Origin: CAZHTF01 sp964535305
Lineage (GTDB): Bacteria > Planctomycetota > Phycisphaerae > UBA1845 > Fen-1342
Assembly (NCBI GenBank): GCA_964535305.1
Contig: CAZHTF010000006.1
Location: forward strand, 1-64,000
DNA: 64,000 nt
Direction: 5' to 3'
Part shown: in pieces, positions 35,328 through 44,172 of the stretch
How positions within the stretch are numbered: position 1 is the first letter of the stretch
Layout: every line of letters begins with the position of its first letter
Translations under genes and position numbers: made by a program
Notes under the pieces: generated by a model
What the model was told of the DNA's origin: nothing
Seen by the model: the letters and a program-made list of their open reading frames with translations, nothing else
The model's database searches: none

Positions 35328-37982
35328 CTACGGCGCTTCCCCGCGACGGTCGGTGGCCTGCTGCAACGCGCGCTGCATCTCGCGCCGCGCGTCTTCAAGC
35401 TGCTTGACACGCTCGCGCAGCGCCGCGACGTCCGCGTCGGCACCGGCCATGGCGTGAATCGCGTCGATCGCGGCCCGGGCCGCGTCGCGCCGCGCTGCCG
35501 TCGCGCTGCCTGCTGCCAGCCGCTCGAGTGCTTCCAGTGCCTGCTCGTCCGCCAGCTCGCCCAGCGCCTGCATGGCCGCCACCGCCGAACGCTGCTGCGG
35601 ATCATCGATCAGCCGCAGGAGAAACTCGCGCGCGGGGGCCGCATCTTGCAGTTTCTTTCCGATCAGCCCGACGGCGCGGATTGCGCGGGGTCGGTTCTGA
35701 AATACGCCGCCGTAGGCGCCCAGCCGCATCGCCGGCTCCAGTCCGCGCGTCTCGCCGATCTGCGCCAGCGCCTGCACCGCAGCTACGCGGAGCACATCTC
35801 GATGCGAATCCCGATCAGCGTTCGCGAGCAGGCAGGCGCGGATCTCGTCGCTTGGTTCCTGGCTGGCCAGCCCCAGCGTCGCGGCGGCCTCGACGCCGTA
35901 GGTCGCGTCGCGTTTTGCGAGCCGGAGCAGCGTTTGCGTGACGCGCGCGTCGCGGTATTGCGCCAGGGCCTCGACCGCCGCCTTGCGGACGCGGTGTTGC
36001 TGAATCTGCTGCCCTTCTTGGAGCGAATCCAGCAGCACGTCGCGGGCGGCCTCGGCCTGCATCCGGCCCAGGCCGGCGGCGATTTCAGAGCGCAACCCCC
36101 AGAATTGGCTTTCGTCCACCAACAGCCGCCGCAGCAGCTCAAGCACGTCGGCGCGCTGCTGCTTGAGCAGCGCCTGCGCCGCCTGCAGCCGCGCGAACAT
36201 CGTCGGACCGGATTCGCACTGCCGCAGCAGCATCTGCGTGGGCAATTGCAGCTCGACCTGCCACAGCAGCGCCGCGCGCGGGTCCAGCAGCACTTGCGCC
36301 GGCTCGACCGGCAGCCCGCGCGTCCAGGCCGTCTGCCGCTCGTCCATGCGCACAAGATGCCGCGATTGCTCGCCGGCAGCGTGCAGCAGCCAAATCTCAA
36401 TCGGCAGGTCAAACGCCGGCGCCGCGCGCGTCACCGGCTGCGTCTGCTCGAAGCGCAGCGTCAACTCACGCTGCGCATCATCCCAGGCGTACTGTACGCG
36501 CACGTGCGGCGTGCCCGGCCGGTTCAACCATTGGTAGAAAAACCGCTCGAAGCTGCGGCCGCTGATTTCCTCAATCACCCGCCGCAAATCGTCCGTCTCG
36601 ACCGTGCTCCAGGCGTGCCGGCGAAGAAACTCGCGGATGCAATGCCAGAACACATCGTCGCCCAGTGCGGCGCGCAGCATGTGCACCACGACGCTGCCTT
36701 TGCTGTACGGATTGCTGCCCGGGCGCACGAAGATGTCGTCGGGCTCTTGGTAGAACGGCACGACCAGCCCGGCGGCCGCCTGGACGCCATCCGAGCCGGC
36801 CACATCGCGCCGGGCCTTCCAGATGCCGTATTCGTATTCCGCGCGACCGGATTCGTGCTCGTGCCAGACCCACTCGAGATACGTCGCGAAGCCCTCGCCC
36901 AGCCAGACGTGCGCCCAACTGCGGTACGAAACCGCGTCGCCAAACCACTGATGCGCGGCCTCGTGCGCGATCAAGTCCTCTTCGCTCAGCTCAAGCGCGG
37001 CCCGCTCATCCAGACACACGTCTTCGTACAGCGTCGTGGCGCTGGTGTTCTCCATCCCACCCGCCTCAAACAGGTGCACCGCCACCTGCGCATATTTGTC
37101 GTACGGATATTCCATTCCCAACAGATTCGAGAACAGCTCCAGAATGAGCGGCGTCTTGTGAAACGTGCGCTGGATATTCGCGGCGTCCTGCGGCGGCACG
37201 TAGTACTCGATCGGTTTGCCGCGCCACACTTCGCGGGCCGTGGCGAACTGCCCCACCACCAGCGACACCAGGTAGCTCGGGTGCGACTGGTCGAGCTTGA
37301 AATGATGCTGCGCCAAGCCGTCGCCCAGCTCGCGGCGTTCGAGCAACCGGCCATTGGCGATCACGCTCAGCTCGCTCGGCACGGTCGCGATGATCTCGCT
37401 CGTGAATCGCTCGTTCGGAAAATCGTGACAGACAAACCAGTAACGCGAATCGTCGGATTGACCCTGCGTGTGCACCATCAGCGCCCGCTTTGGGTAACCC
37501 GCATCCGGCAACGCGAAAATCATGCCCGCCTGCGGATTCTCGCAGCGGTAGCGGATGCGAATGCCGGATTCCGCGCCTGCCGGCAGCGCGTTGGAAAATC
37601 GCACCGACAACCGCCGATCGTCGTATCGGAAGGCGAGCGCGGCGTCGTTCAGGTCGGACACGGCGGCGATCTGCAGCTCGACGGCGTCGAGCTCGAGCCG
37701 CTCCAGCGGAAACGCCAGCGTCTTGAACAGGATTGTCTCGACGCACTCGAACGCGCGCGTCGCGGGTTTTTCCATGCGAATGTCGAGCACGACGTGCTGA
37801 AAATCGACGACTGGGTCCGGCGGAAAGCGGCGCGGTTCGCGTCCGACGTGTTCGTCGAAGGCCGCCTCATCGGCCCGCGCGGTTCGCGATTCGCCGCGGC
37901 GCGAATCCGCCAGCGCCGCGCTGGGAACGCAGACCAGAAAGAGCAGGAACAGGCCGGTGGTCGGTCGCCGCGTGTGCGTCAC
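35328..37982 (-). CDS. M1-family aminopeptidase with C-terminal HEAT repeats (exported)
   Basis: 884 residues. A signal peptide (ending SAALA) is followed by the M1 N-terminal beta domain; the exopeptidase motif GGMEN (FEAGGMENTSAT), then zinc motif HEAAHQWFGD with the third ligand Glu 18 residues on (WLGEGFATYLE). Catalytic Tyr is probably in the NPYSKGSVVVHML region. After about residue 600 come HEAT-like repeats (AAQALLKQQRADVLELLRRLL, AAVEALAQYRDAR and similar) and a final coiled coil (VKQLEDARREMQRAL). It removes N-terminal residues from peptides outside the cytoplasm. GTG 37982 is preferred, with GGAG upstream; a TTG 14 codons earlier would put extra charged residues before the signal. 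Confidence 0.88.
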   Translation of the reverse strand: MTHTRRPTTGLFLLFLVCVPSAALADSRRGESRTARADEAAFDEHVGREPRRFPPDPVVDFQHVVLDIRMEKPATRAFECVETILFKTLAFPLERLELDAVELQIAAVSDLNDAALAFRYDDRRLSVRFSNALPAGAESGIRIRYRCENPQAGMIFALPDAGYPKRALMVHTQGQSDDSRYWFVCHDFPNERFTSEIIATVPSELSVIANGRLLERRELGDGLAQHHFKLDQSHPSYLVSLVVGQFATAREVWRGKPIEYYVPPQDAANIQRTFHKTPLILELFSNLLGMEYPYDKYAQVAVHLFEAGGMENTSATTLYEDVCLDERAALELSEEDLIAHEAAHQWFGDAVSYRSWAHVWLGEGFATYLEWVWHEHESGRAEYEYGIWKARRDVAGSDGVQAAAGLVVPFYQEPDDIFVRPGSNPYSKGSVVVHMLRAALGDDVFWHCIREFLRRHAWSTVETDDLRRVIEEISGRSFERFFYQWLNRPGTPHVRVQYAWDDAQRELTLRFEQTQPVTRAAPAFDLPIEIWLLHAAGEQSRHLVRMDERQTAWTRGLPVEPAQVLLDPRAALLWQVELQLPTQMLLRQCESGPTMFARLQAAQALLKQQRADVLELLRRLLVDESQFWGLRSEIAAGLGRMQAEAARDVLLDSLQEGQQIQQHRVRKAAVEALAQYRDARVTQTLLRLAKRDATYGVEAAATLGLASQEPSDEIRACLLANADRDSHRDVLRVAAVQALAQIGETRGLEPAMRLGAYGGVFQNRPRAIRAVGLIGKKLQDAAPAREFLLRLIDDPQQRSAVAAMQALGELADEQALEALERLAAGSATAARRDAARAAIDAIHAMAGADADVAALRERVKQLEDARREMQRALQQATDRRGEAP

Positions 37983-38302
37983 GCTGCTGGCTCCGTTGTG
38001 CGGGTTGAAGTCGCGTTGCCGCAATCGCGTTTGTGATGGATCGCGGTTTGACGCCGCGGGGAAGCGTGACTCGCGGGCGAATTCGTGTCAAGCGGCCCGC
38101 GCCGGATCCAATCGCGGCGCCGCGATGGCAAGGGGACGGTCGCGGCTCGAAGTCTGGAGCACCGGCAGCTGCCGCAATGGACCGCATTGCGTCGCGACCG
38201 GCAGCACTCGGCGCGGGCGACGAGCGGCAGCTTGTGGCCGGACGGGTTATCCGATAAGAAATGAATTGCTTTTGTTGATTCGCATTGGTTCGGAGAGCGT
38301 TC
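37983..38302. other. Divergent intergenic region, no gene seen
   Basis: 320 bases between the aminopeptidase and DUF3467 starts. No convincing open frame, RNA or promoter pair; it must hold the two divergent promoters. A GATAAG at 38253-38258 is a possible -10 toward DUF3467 without a well-placed -35. Confidence 0.4.
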
Positions 38303-38629
38303 ATGATTTTCGGCGAAGAGGATTCGCAACCTCAGCAGTCGGCACCGCAGCAGCGGCTGCGATTTGATATCTCGCAAATGGACACGGTGTACGCGAACTT
38401 CTTCGCGCTGGCCGGTTCACCGGACGAGGTTACGATCTACCTGGGCGCGAATTCGCCGCTGCCCGAGGTGCGCGAGCCGGTGGTGCGCGTCTCGCATCGC
38501 CTGATGCTCTTGCCGCAGAACGCCAAGCGTCTCATGATCGCGCTGCAGCAGACGGTTAAGGCGCACGAAGACCGGTTCGGGCCGATCGAGCTGGCGATGC
38601 CCAAGCCGCCGGACTCGCCGCGGTCCTGA
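38303..38629 (+). CDS. DUF3467 protein
   Basis: 108 residues, soluble. The DUF3467 core is recognisable: ANFFALAGSPDEVTIYLG, then VSHRLMLLPQNAKRLMIALQQTVKAHEDRFGPI. The family is small and its biochemical role is unknown. ATG 38303 with GGAGAG upstream. A MacB-type permease begins 37 bases downstream, so the two are probably one transcript. Confidence 0.85.
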   Translation: MIFGEEDSQPQQSAPQQRLRFDISQMDTVYANFFALAGSPDEVTIYLGANSPLPEVREPVVRVSHRLMLLPQNAKRLMIALQQTVKAHEDRFGPIELAMPKPPDSPRS

Positions 38630-38666
38630 ACCGGGCGCCACGGCCGCACGCTCTCCCGGAGTCGCG

Positions 38667-39962
38667 ATGCTTCTGCGTACGCTGCTCTCGCGCGAGCTGA
38701 TTGCGCTGGGCATCCATAATCTGCACACGCACCGGCTACGCTCGCTGCTGACGGCGCTGGGGATCATTTTCGGCGTCGGCGCGGTGATCTGCATGCTGAG
38801 CATCGGCGAAGCCGCATCCGCCGAGCAGCTCGAGAGCATTCGCCTGCTGGGCAGTCGCAACATCATTCTGCGCAGCATCGAGCCGCAGACGCCGCAGCAG
38901 GCCCGCGAATCCACCTCGATGGTCAAGGCCTACGGCCTGACCTCGGCGGACATCGAGCGGCTGTCGGCGTTGCCGAACGTGAAGGATGTGGTGCGGATGC
39001 GCGAGGTCGCCGACGCACTAACGTACTCGGCCCAAAAGTTCACCGGCTCGGTACTGGGCACCAGCGAGAATTACTTCAGCGTCGTGAGCCTGAGCATCGC
39101 CCGCGGGCGGGCGCTCACCGCAGCGGACGGCCTGACCGGTCAGAAAGTCTGCGTAATCGGGGCTGAAGTTGCACGGCAGTTGTTCAAGCTCGACGACCCG
39201 ATCGGCGCGCATGTCACGGTCATCAGCCGCGCCAGCGGCAGCGTACCCTACCAGGTCGTGGGAATTCTGGCCGATGTGGTCGCGGCTGGTTCACCGGCGC
39301 GCGGCAAGGGCATGCGCGACATCAACCGCGACGTGTACATCCCGCTGGCGACCGCCGACCTGCGCTACGGCGATCTGAAGGTGCGATTCGCCAGCGGGTC
39401 GCGCGAGATGAAGCAGGTGCAATTCAGCGACGTGTATTTGAACGTGACCGAAGAAGAGCGCGTCGTGCACGTCTCAAAGCTCGCAGAACGCGTGTTGGCG
39501 TCGGCGCATACGACGCAGGACTACGAGATCGTCGTGCCGCTCGAGCTGCTGCAGCAGGCCGAGCAGAACAAGCGCGTCTGGCAGATCGTGCTCGGCAGCA
39601 TCGCCGGCATCTCGCTGCTGGTCGGCGGCATCGGCATCATGAACATCATGCTCGCTTCGGTCACGGAGCGCACGCGCGAGATCGGCATCCGCCGCGCGCT
39701 GGGCGCCAAGCGTTATCACATCACGGCGCAGTTTCTGATTGAGACGGTAATCCTGAGCGTCTCGGGCGGCGTCATCGGGATTTTCCTGGGCGTGGGCTTC
39801 GCGCGGGTGGTCACGTTCTTCGCCGAGTTCGACACGATCGTCTCGTGGTGGTCGGTGGTGCTGAGCTTCCTGGTTTCGGTGATGATCGGCATCGGCTTTG
39901 GGTTGTATCCGGCGCGTGCCGCGGCACGTCTAGATCCGATCGAGGCGCTGCGATACGAATAG
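38667..39962 (+). CDS. ABC transporter permease, MacB/LolC-like (FtsX domain)
   Basis: 431 residues. An N-terminal membrane helix (HRLRSLLTALGIIFGVGAVICML) is followed by the MacB periplasmic core domain (about 50-290) and an FtsX domain with three helices (about 305-425), including LLVGGIGIMNIMLASVTERTREIGIRRALGA, the conserved coupling segment. Such permeases export or mechanically transmit signals across the envelope (macrolides, lipoproteins, peptides). No ATP-binding partner or membrane-fusion protein is adjacent, which is unusual. ATG 38667 follows CCGGAG. Confidence 0.85.
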   Translation: MLLRTLLSRELIALGIHNLHTHRLRSLLTALGIIFGVGAVICMLSIGEAASAEQLESIRLLGSRNIILRSIEPQTPQQARESTSMVKAYGLTSADIERLSALPNVKDVVRMREVADALTYSAQKFTGSVLGTSENYFSVVSLSIARGRALTAADGLTGQKVCVIGAEVARQLFKLDDPIGAHVTVISRASGSVPYQVVGILADVVAAGSPARGKGMRDINRDVYIPLATADLRYGDLKVRFASGSREMKQVQFSDVYLNVTEEERVVHVSKLAERVLASAHTTQDYEIVVPLELLQQAEQNKRVWQIVLGSIAGISLLVGGIGIMNIMLASVTERTREIGIRRALGAKRYHITAQFLIETVILSVSGGVIGIFLGVGFARVVTFFAEFDTIVSWWSVVLSFLVSVMIGIGFGLYPARAAARLDPIEALRYE

Positions 39963-40028
39963 CGCAGCGGGTATATCGGTCGCAGTGCGGATTTCGCGCG
40001 AAATGCGATTTCCTGCGCTTGACTCATC

Positions 40029-40057
40029 TTGCATGCCCACTTGGCGTAGGTTATACT
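40029..40057 (+). promoter_or_regulatory. Sigma-70-type promoter of the sigma factor gene
   Basis: TTGCAT (40029-40034), a 17-base spacer and TATACT (40052-40057). Transcription would start near 40064, just before the structured leader. Confidence 0.6.
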
Positions 40058-40080
40058 CCTTTCGAATAGGCTCCCCGATA

Positions 40081-40144
40081 GGTAGCCGAACGCTGATAGC
40101 CGCACTGGAACGCTCCCCTCCAGTTGTCAGCATTCGGAGTCACC
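40081..40144 (+). ncRNA. Structured 5' leader of the sigma factor mRNA
   Basis: GGT/ACC (40081-40083 with 40142-40144) encloses CCGAACGCTGATA (40086-40098) paired with TGTCAGCATTCGG (40125-40137), with one mismatch and one wobble. ACTGGA (40104-40109) then pairs with TCCAGT (40119-40124) around a nine-base loop; a five-base bulge (GCCGC) separates the stems on one side only. It lies some 120 bases before the ATG at 40268, so it is a leader element, possibly thermosensing, protein-binding or processing. It matches no riboswitch known to me. The remaining leader (40145-40267) shows nothing distinct except the AGGGGAA ribosome binding site. Confidence 0.45.
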
Positions 40145-40267
40145 ACTTGGTTAGTGCGTCCGTGTGAATCCATTCGGTTCCGCGCGCTGCTTCTTTTGCC
40201 GCGGCTCCGTGTGGTCGGAGAGGGTCTGCCCAGTGCGATTCTGGGTTTACAGGTAGGGGAAGCACGA

Positions 40268-41314
40268 ATGCTGCCGGCCGCAAGCAACACCGCCATGACG
40301 AGTACGAATCCGCCCCTGACGACCGCCGTCACGACGCCCGGTACTACGTCGGTCGTCAAGCTCGAGCCCCAGGCGCGCCTGCCGGGCGCAGCCGTGTTAG
40401 GCACGCTCTCGCACGCGGAACAGCGCGTCTTGAAGCGCCGCCTGCTCGAGCCGGTCGAATGCGTCTACGACCCGCAATTCGACGAGCGCGGCGCCGAGGC
40501 GCTCTTCAGCATTCCGGTGCTGCGGCTGGAAGAGTCGCGCGCCAAGAAGAAGCCGCGTCGCGGCGATCAGAACGACGACAGCGGCATCGACCTGTTCGCC
40601 AGCCCCGCCCCGGCGCACACCGCCGACGCGGAGCGGGCCGTCTTTCTGCGGCTGAATTACGCGCGCTACCGCATCATCAACATCCTGCGGCAGTTTGAGG
40701 GCAAGCGCCTGACTCCCGAGGCCGCGCAGCAAGTTCTGCACTGGCAGCAGATTTCGGCGGAAACGCGGGCCGAGATCGTGCGTGCCAACGTGGCGCTGGT
40801 GCTGGCGATGGTCAAGCGCACCAAGATTACCGCGGTCGATCAGTCCGACCTGATCAGCGAAGGCAACCTGGCCCTGCTGCGGGCAGTAGACAAGTTTGAC
40901 TGCTCGCGCGGCTTCAAATTCAGCACCTACGCCTGCCGCGCGATCCTGAAAGCCTTCTCGCGCGTCGCGACGCGCACCGCTCGCTATCGCGGCCACTTCC
41001 CGACCGAGTTTGACCCGACGCTCGAGCGCGGCGACATCCAGCACAACAACCGCAGAAACGTCGAGGGCGATTGCCTGGAAGAGCTCAAGTCGATCCTGGG
41101 CAGCAACCTGGCGAACCTCAACGATGTTGAGCAGCGTGTCATTCGCGCCCGCTTCGCACTCGATGACGCTAACCCGGAGACCGAGGTCAACGCGAAGACG
41201 CTAGAGGAAGTCGGCGAACTGATCGGCGTCACCAAGGAACGGGTTCGCCAGATCCAGAACAAGGCCCTCGGCAAGCTCCGTTCCGTCCTCGAGGACGGAC
41301 TCTTCGCGAGCTAG
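40268..41314 (+). CDS. RNA polymerase sigma-70 family sigma factor (primary-like)
   Basis: 348 residues. Region 2: LVLAMVKR, DLISEGNLALLRAVDKFDCSRGFKFSTYA, with the -10 recognition helix after it. Region 4: TLEEVGELIGVTKERVRQIQNKALGKLR, a complete helix-turn-helix for the -35 box. Region 1.1 is absent; the first 100 residues are a Thr/Pro-rich lead and a DNA-unrelated segment with a basic KKKPRRGDQ stretch. This is a group 2/3 factor resembling RpoD-type proteins rather than ECF. ATG 40268 with AGGGGAA was chosen; the open frame extends 48 codons upstream into the leader. Confidence 0.88.
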   Translation: MLPAASNTAMTSTNPPLTTAVTTPGTTSVVKLEPQARLPGAAVLGTLSHAEQRVLKRRLLEPVECVYDPQFDERGAEALFSIPVLRLEESRAKKKPRRGDQNDDSGIDLFASPAPAHTADAERAVFLRLNYARYRIINILRQFEGKRLTPEAAQQVLHWQQISAETRAEIVRANVALVLAMVKRTKITAVDQSDLISEGNLALLRAVDKFDCSRGFKFSTYACRAILKAFSRVATRTARYRGHFPTEFDPTLERGDIQHNNRRNVEGDCLEELKSILGSNLANLNDVEQRVIRARFALDDANPETEVNAKTLEEVGELIGVTKERVRQIQNKALGKLRSVLEDGLFAS

Positions 41315-41642
41315 GTCCGCGCCAGCGGCACGGCGGTTTCGGCAAACGCCGGGCGCGCCAGACCAGCAAGCTCCTTCTGCACCCGCCGCGCAGCGCGCGA
41401 GCAGCGCTGCGCNNNNNNNNNNCCCCCCCCCCCCCCCCCCGATTCCGACGAGATCGCGCAACTCTCGAACCGATAATAAACTGCGCGCCAATCCACCAGT
41501 TGACTTTTTCGCGTCCCCGTCGCTACGCTTTTGTGGAAGAGGGAAGCGCCGCTTCGTCTGTCTGCTCGCAATCGCCTCAGAGAACAGTGCGAACGTGGCC
41601 GGCTACCCGGGGCCGATGCGGCCGGGACGCTGAGACTACCGC
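41315..41642. other. Intergenic stretch with assembly gap and poly-C run
   Basis: 328 bases without a gene. It holds ten N (41413-41422) followed by eighteen C (41423-41440). The run of C next to a gap looks like a sequencing artefact (reverse complement of poly-G no-signal reads) rather than biology. A candidate promoter lies at 41500-41529. Confidence 0.6.
41500..41529 (+). promoter_or_regulatory. Candidate promoter of the TPR gene
   Basis: TTGACT (41500-41505), an 18-base spacer and TACGCT (41524-41529), about 115 bases before the GTG at 41643. A good -35 with a weaker -10. Confidence 0.4.
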
Positions 41643-42311
41643 GTGGAACGTACGTTCCTGGAATCTGAATTCCTGGCCAGGCTTCGACCGCTGCTGGTCG
41701 CCGGCCAGATCGCGGACGCGCTCCCCGCGCTGCGCGGCGAATTTTCCGCCCCAATTTTGAGCACATTCCTCGCAAGCAAGGATCTAGACGTCGTCGATAG
41801 CGCCATCCGCGGCCTGGGCCTGGTTGGCGATACATCGCACTGTGATGAACTCGTGCCCTACCTCGCCGGCGACGATGATCGCCTGGCCGGCTCTGCTGAA
41901 GACGCGCTTTGGCGGCTTTGGATGCGTGCCGGCAGCCCGGACGGCAACGCGGCGCTGGCGCGTGCCGTGCGTTTCATCCAGAACGAACAATTCCATCAGG
42001 CCGAGCTGACGCTGAGCGCCCTGACCACCAGCGAGCCGGATTTCGCCGAGGCCCATCACCAGCGCGGCCTGGCGCTGAGCCTGCTCGAGCGGCTGGACGA
42101 CGCGCTGCTCGCGACGCGACGGGCGCTTCGGCTGAACGCAAACCACTTTGCCGCCGCCGCCGAGCTTGGCCACCAGCACCTGATGCGGAGTGAGTTCAGC
42201 GCCGCGCTGCGGTACTATCGACGCTCGCTGCAGATCAACCCGCGCCAGCCGGAGCTGCGCGATGCGATCCCGCAGTTGGAAGCGGCGGTGCGGCGTTCCG
42301 CGGTAGCCTGA
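41643..42311 (+). CDS. HEAT/TPR-repeat protein
   Basis: 222 residues, soluble. The N-terminal half has a HEAT-like helix pair (VVDSAIRGLGLVGDTSHCDELVPYLAGDDD) with a trailing ALWRLW segment. The C-terminal half contains TPR units (FIQNEQFHQAELTLSALTTSEPDFAEAHHQRGLAL, then DDALLATRRALRLNANHFAAAAELG and SAALRYYRRSLQINPRQPE in outline). It is a protein-interaction scaffold with no catalytic motif. Start GTG 41643. It is followed 75 bases later by nadD. Confidence 0.75.
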   Translation: MERTFLESEFLARLRPLLVAGQIADALPALRGEFSAPILSTFLASKDLDVVDSAIRGLGLVGDTSHCDELVPYLAGDDDRLAGSAEDALWRLWMRAGSPDGNAALARAVRFIQNEQFHQAELTLSALTTSEPDFAEAHHQRGLALSLLERLDDALLATRRALRLNANHFAAAAELGHQHLMRSEFSAALRYYRRSLQINPRQPELRDAIPQLEAAVRRSAVA

Positions 42312-42386
42312 TTCGCCCAGCGGAGCATTCGCCGCGAGGCCAGGCTTGCCGAGCGGGCGTCAAGCCGCCACATCTGAGAAGCATGC

Positions 42387-43052
42387 GTGTCCGCAGTACT
42401 CCTCTTTGGCGGTTCGTTTGACCCGATTCACGTCGGGCACGTCGGTGTGGCGCAAGCCGCCGCGGAACGACTGCGCGCCGAGCGCGTGCTGCTCATCCCG
42501 GCCGCCATTCCGCCGCACAAGCAGAACCATCAACTCGCGTCCGCGGCCCACCGGCTGGCGATGTGCCGGCTGGCGGTCGCGGGCGATCCGCTCTTTGAAG
42601 TCAGCGATTGGGAGCTCAGCCGCAGCGGCCCGAGCTACACCTTGCATACGGTGCTGCACTTTCGCGCGGCGTTGCCCGGGTGGCGCCTATTCTGGCTGAT
42701 CGGGATGGACAGCCTCGCCGAGCTGGCGACGTGGCATCGCGCGGCGGAGCTGGCGGACGCGTGCGAGTTGGTCACTGTTCGCCGGCCGGGTCAAATGCTG
42801 CCCGACCTGGCGGGCGCGCTGAGCGGCGTGCTGAGTGCCGAACAGATCGCGCGGCTGCTTGAACAGGTGCTGGATACGCCGACGTTCGATATCAGCGCCA
42901 CGCAGATCCGCGCGCGCGTGCAGGCTGGGTCGAGTCTGGAGGGAATGGTCGCGCCGGCCGTCGCCGAGTACATCGCGCAACACAGGCTATATCTAGCCAG
43001 GTCCGCGACTACGGCCGCGGCGCATCCGCGCCCTGGCTGTGGCGGCGGATGA
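42387..43052 (+). CDS. nadD: Nicotinate-nucleotide adenylyltransferase
   Basis: 221 residues. GGSFDPIHVGHVGVAQAA is the nucleotidyltransferase HxGH signature; IPAAIPPHK, FWLIGMDSLAELATWHR and FDISATQIRARV (the ISxTxIR motif) complete the NadD set. It adenylates nicotinate mononucleotide in NAD synthesis. It ends with an extra Gly/Pro-rich tail. The GTG at 42387 is the only start that keeps the first strand. Its 3' end overlaps the convergent STN-domain gene by 44 bases. Confidence 0.92.
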   Translation: MSAVLLFGGSFDPIHVGHVGVAQAAAERLRAERVLLIPAAIPPHKQNHQLASAAHRLAMCRLAVAGDPLFEVSDWELSRSGPSYTLHTVLHFRAALPGWRLFWLIGMDSLAELATWHRAAELADACELVTVRRPGQMLPDLAGALSGVLSAEQIARLLEQVLDTPTFDISATQIRARVQAGSSLEGMVAPAVAEYIAQHRLYLARSATTAAAHPRPGCGGG

Positions 43053-44172
43053 TTTCGCGCAGTGCCTGGGCCGCCGGCTCGGGCAGATCCTCGCCGGTCA
43101 CGGGCAGCAACACCACGCGGCCATCGACCATGATGCTCACATACGCAAGCACCTCGCCGCGCGGTCCCGACGGCTCCGTGAGCGCCGTAGTCGGCTCCGC
43201 GCGCGAAGCGGCCGCCGTGCCGGCGACCTGCGCCGCGCGGGCGGCCGAAAGCCGCACCGCCGATTCGGTCACTTCGTAGCGCAGCCCAGTCACGCCGCAG
43301 ATGCGTTCGAGCAAGGCGCGGGCGCTGACGCGGCGATGCACCAGGTCGACGACGCGCTCGCGCGCCCCGACCTGCCGCAGCACCCCGGGCTCGAATTCGA
43401 TCGGTACGCCGGATTGCCGCGCGATTTCGGTCAGAACCGCGTCTAGCGGCGTGCGCTCGAATTTCACGTCCAGCGGCCGGTCGAGCCGGCGGTTGATGTC
43501 TTCGCGCCGCGAGGAGAACACAATCTCGTCGCCGTCGGGGGTCCAGACCCAGCCCAGCAAGCGCGCGACTTCATCGAGCTGCCGCAGCGCGTGCGGCCCG
43601 CGGAATTGACGCATGGCCCGCTCGAACTGCTCCTGCGGGTTGCCGGCGGGATCGACCCGGAATTGCAGGCGAATTTCGCGATTCTGCAGCACCTGCGCCC
43701 AGGGTCCGCTGGCGAGCCGCTCGAGCAGGGCCGTCTCCTGCACCGTCAACTTGCGGCCCAGCCGCTCCAACAGCGGTCCGGGCTTGATGCGGACCTTGTC
43801 CTTTTCGACGACGATCGTCAGCCCCAGGCCGTTGAACGCCTGCGTGAGCGCCTGTCGCGCCGAAAGATCGTGCATCACGAATGAGATGCGCGTATCGTCG
43901 CCGTAGGGCATGAGCGCCAACACGTCGTCATCGATCTCGAATTCGAGCTTGGTCTCGTCCTCGAGCTCGTCGAGTGCTTTCTTGAACGGCTGATTGACGA
44001 TCTGAATTCGGCGCACCGGCTGATCCAGCGCCCGCTCGACACGTTCGCTGTCGGACTGTGCCGCGGCAGGCGTCGCTGCCGCCCAGAGGCACAGCAGCAG
44101 CAGGCCCGCAGCGCGGCCCGAATGTGAGAACCGAAGCTCGACGCGCCGCCGTCCCATTCGAAGCTCACTCAT
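43009..44172 (-). CDS. Exported protein with two STN (secretin/TonB N-terminal) domains
   Basis: 387 residues. Signal peptide (LLLLCLWAAATPAAA). First STN domain about 50-130 (IQIVNQPFKKALDELEDETKLEFEIDDDVL ... LSARQALTQAFNGLGL). A helical middle (130-220). Second STN about 225-310 (LDVKFERTPLDAVLTEIARQSGVPIEF ... VSARALLERICGVTGLRY). The end is an unrelated beta tail. STN domains normally receive signals in TonB receptors, FecA-type transducers or secretins; no beta-barrel or secretin domain follows. It starts on the last base of the membrane regulator's stop (TGATG), so it belongs to the ECF sigma operon. Confidence 0.8.
   Translation of the reverse strand: MSELRMGRRRVELRFSHSGRAAGLLLLCLWAAATPAAAQSDSERVERALDQPVRRIQIVNQPFKKALDELEDETKLEFEIDDDVLALMPYGDDTRISFVMHDLSARQALTQAFNGLGLTIVVEKDKVRIKPGPLLERLGRKLTVQETALLERLASGPWAQVLQNREIRLQFRVDPAGNPQEQFERAMRQFRGPHALRQLDEVARLLGWVWTPDGDEIVFSSRREDINRRLDRPLDVKFERTPLDAVLTEIARQSGVPIEFEPGVLRQVGARERVVDLVHRRVSARALLERICGVTGLRYEVTESAVRLSAARAAQVAGTAAASRAEPTTALTEPSGPRGEVLAYVSIMVDGRVVLLPVTGEDLPEPAAQALREIIRRHSQGADAPRP

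Noticed and set aside
34626..38036. A 1136-codon open frame on the plus strand over the transketolase and aminopeptidase genes
   Set aside because: It is the antisense shadow of two well-supported genes, Arg/Gln/His-rich, with no domain or start signal. Long antisense frames are expected in GC-rich DNA.
41423..41440. Poly-C tract as a phase-variable repeat
   Set aside because: It is glued to an N gap and not within or just before a gene start in a way that would switch expression; artefact is more likely.
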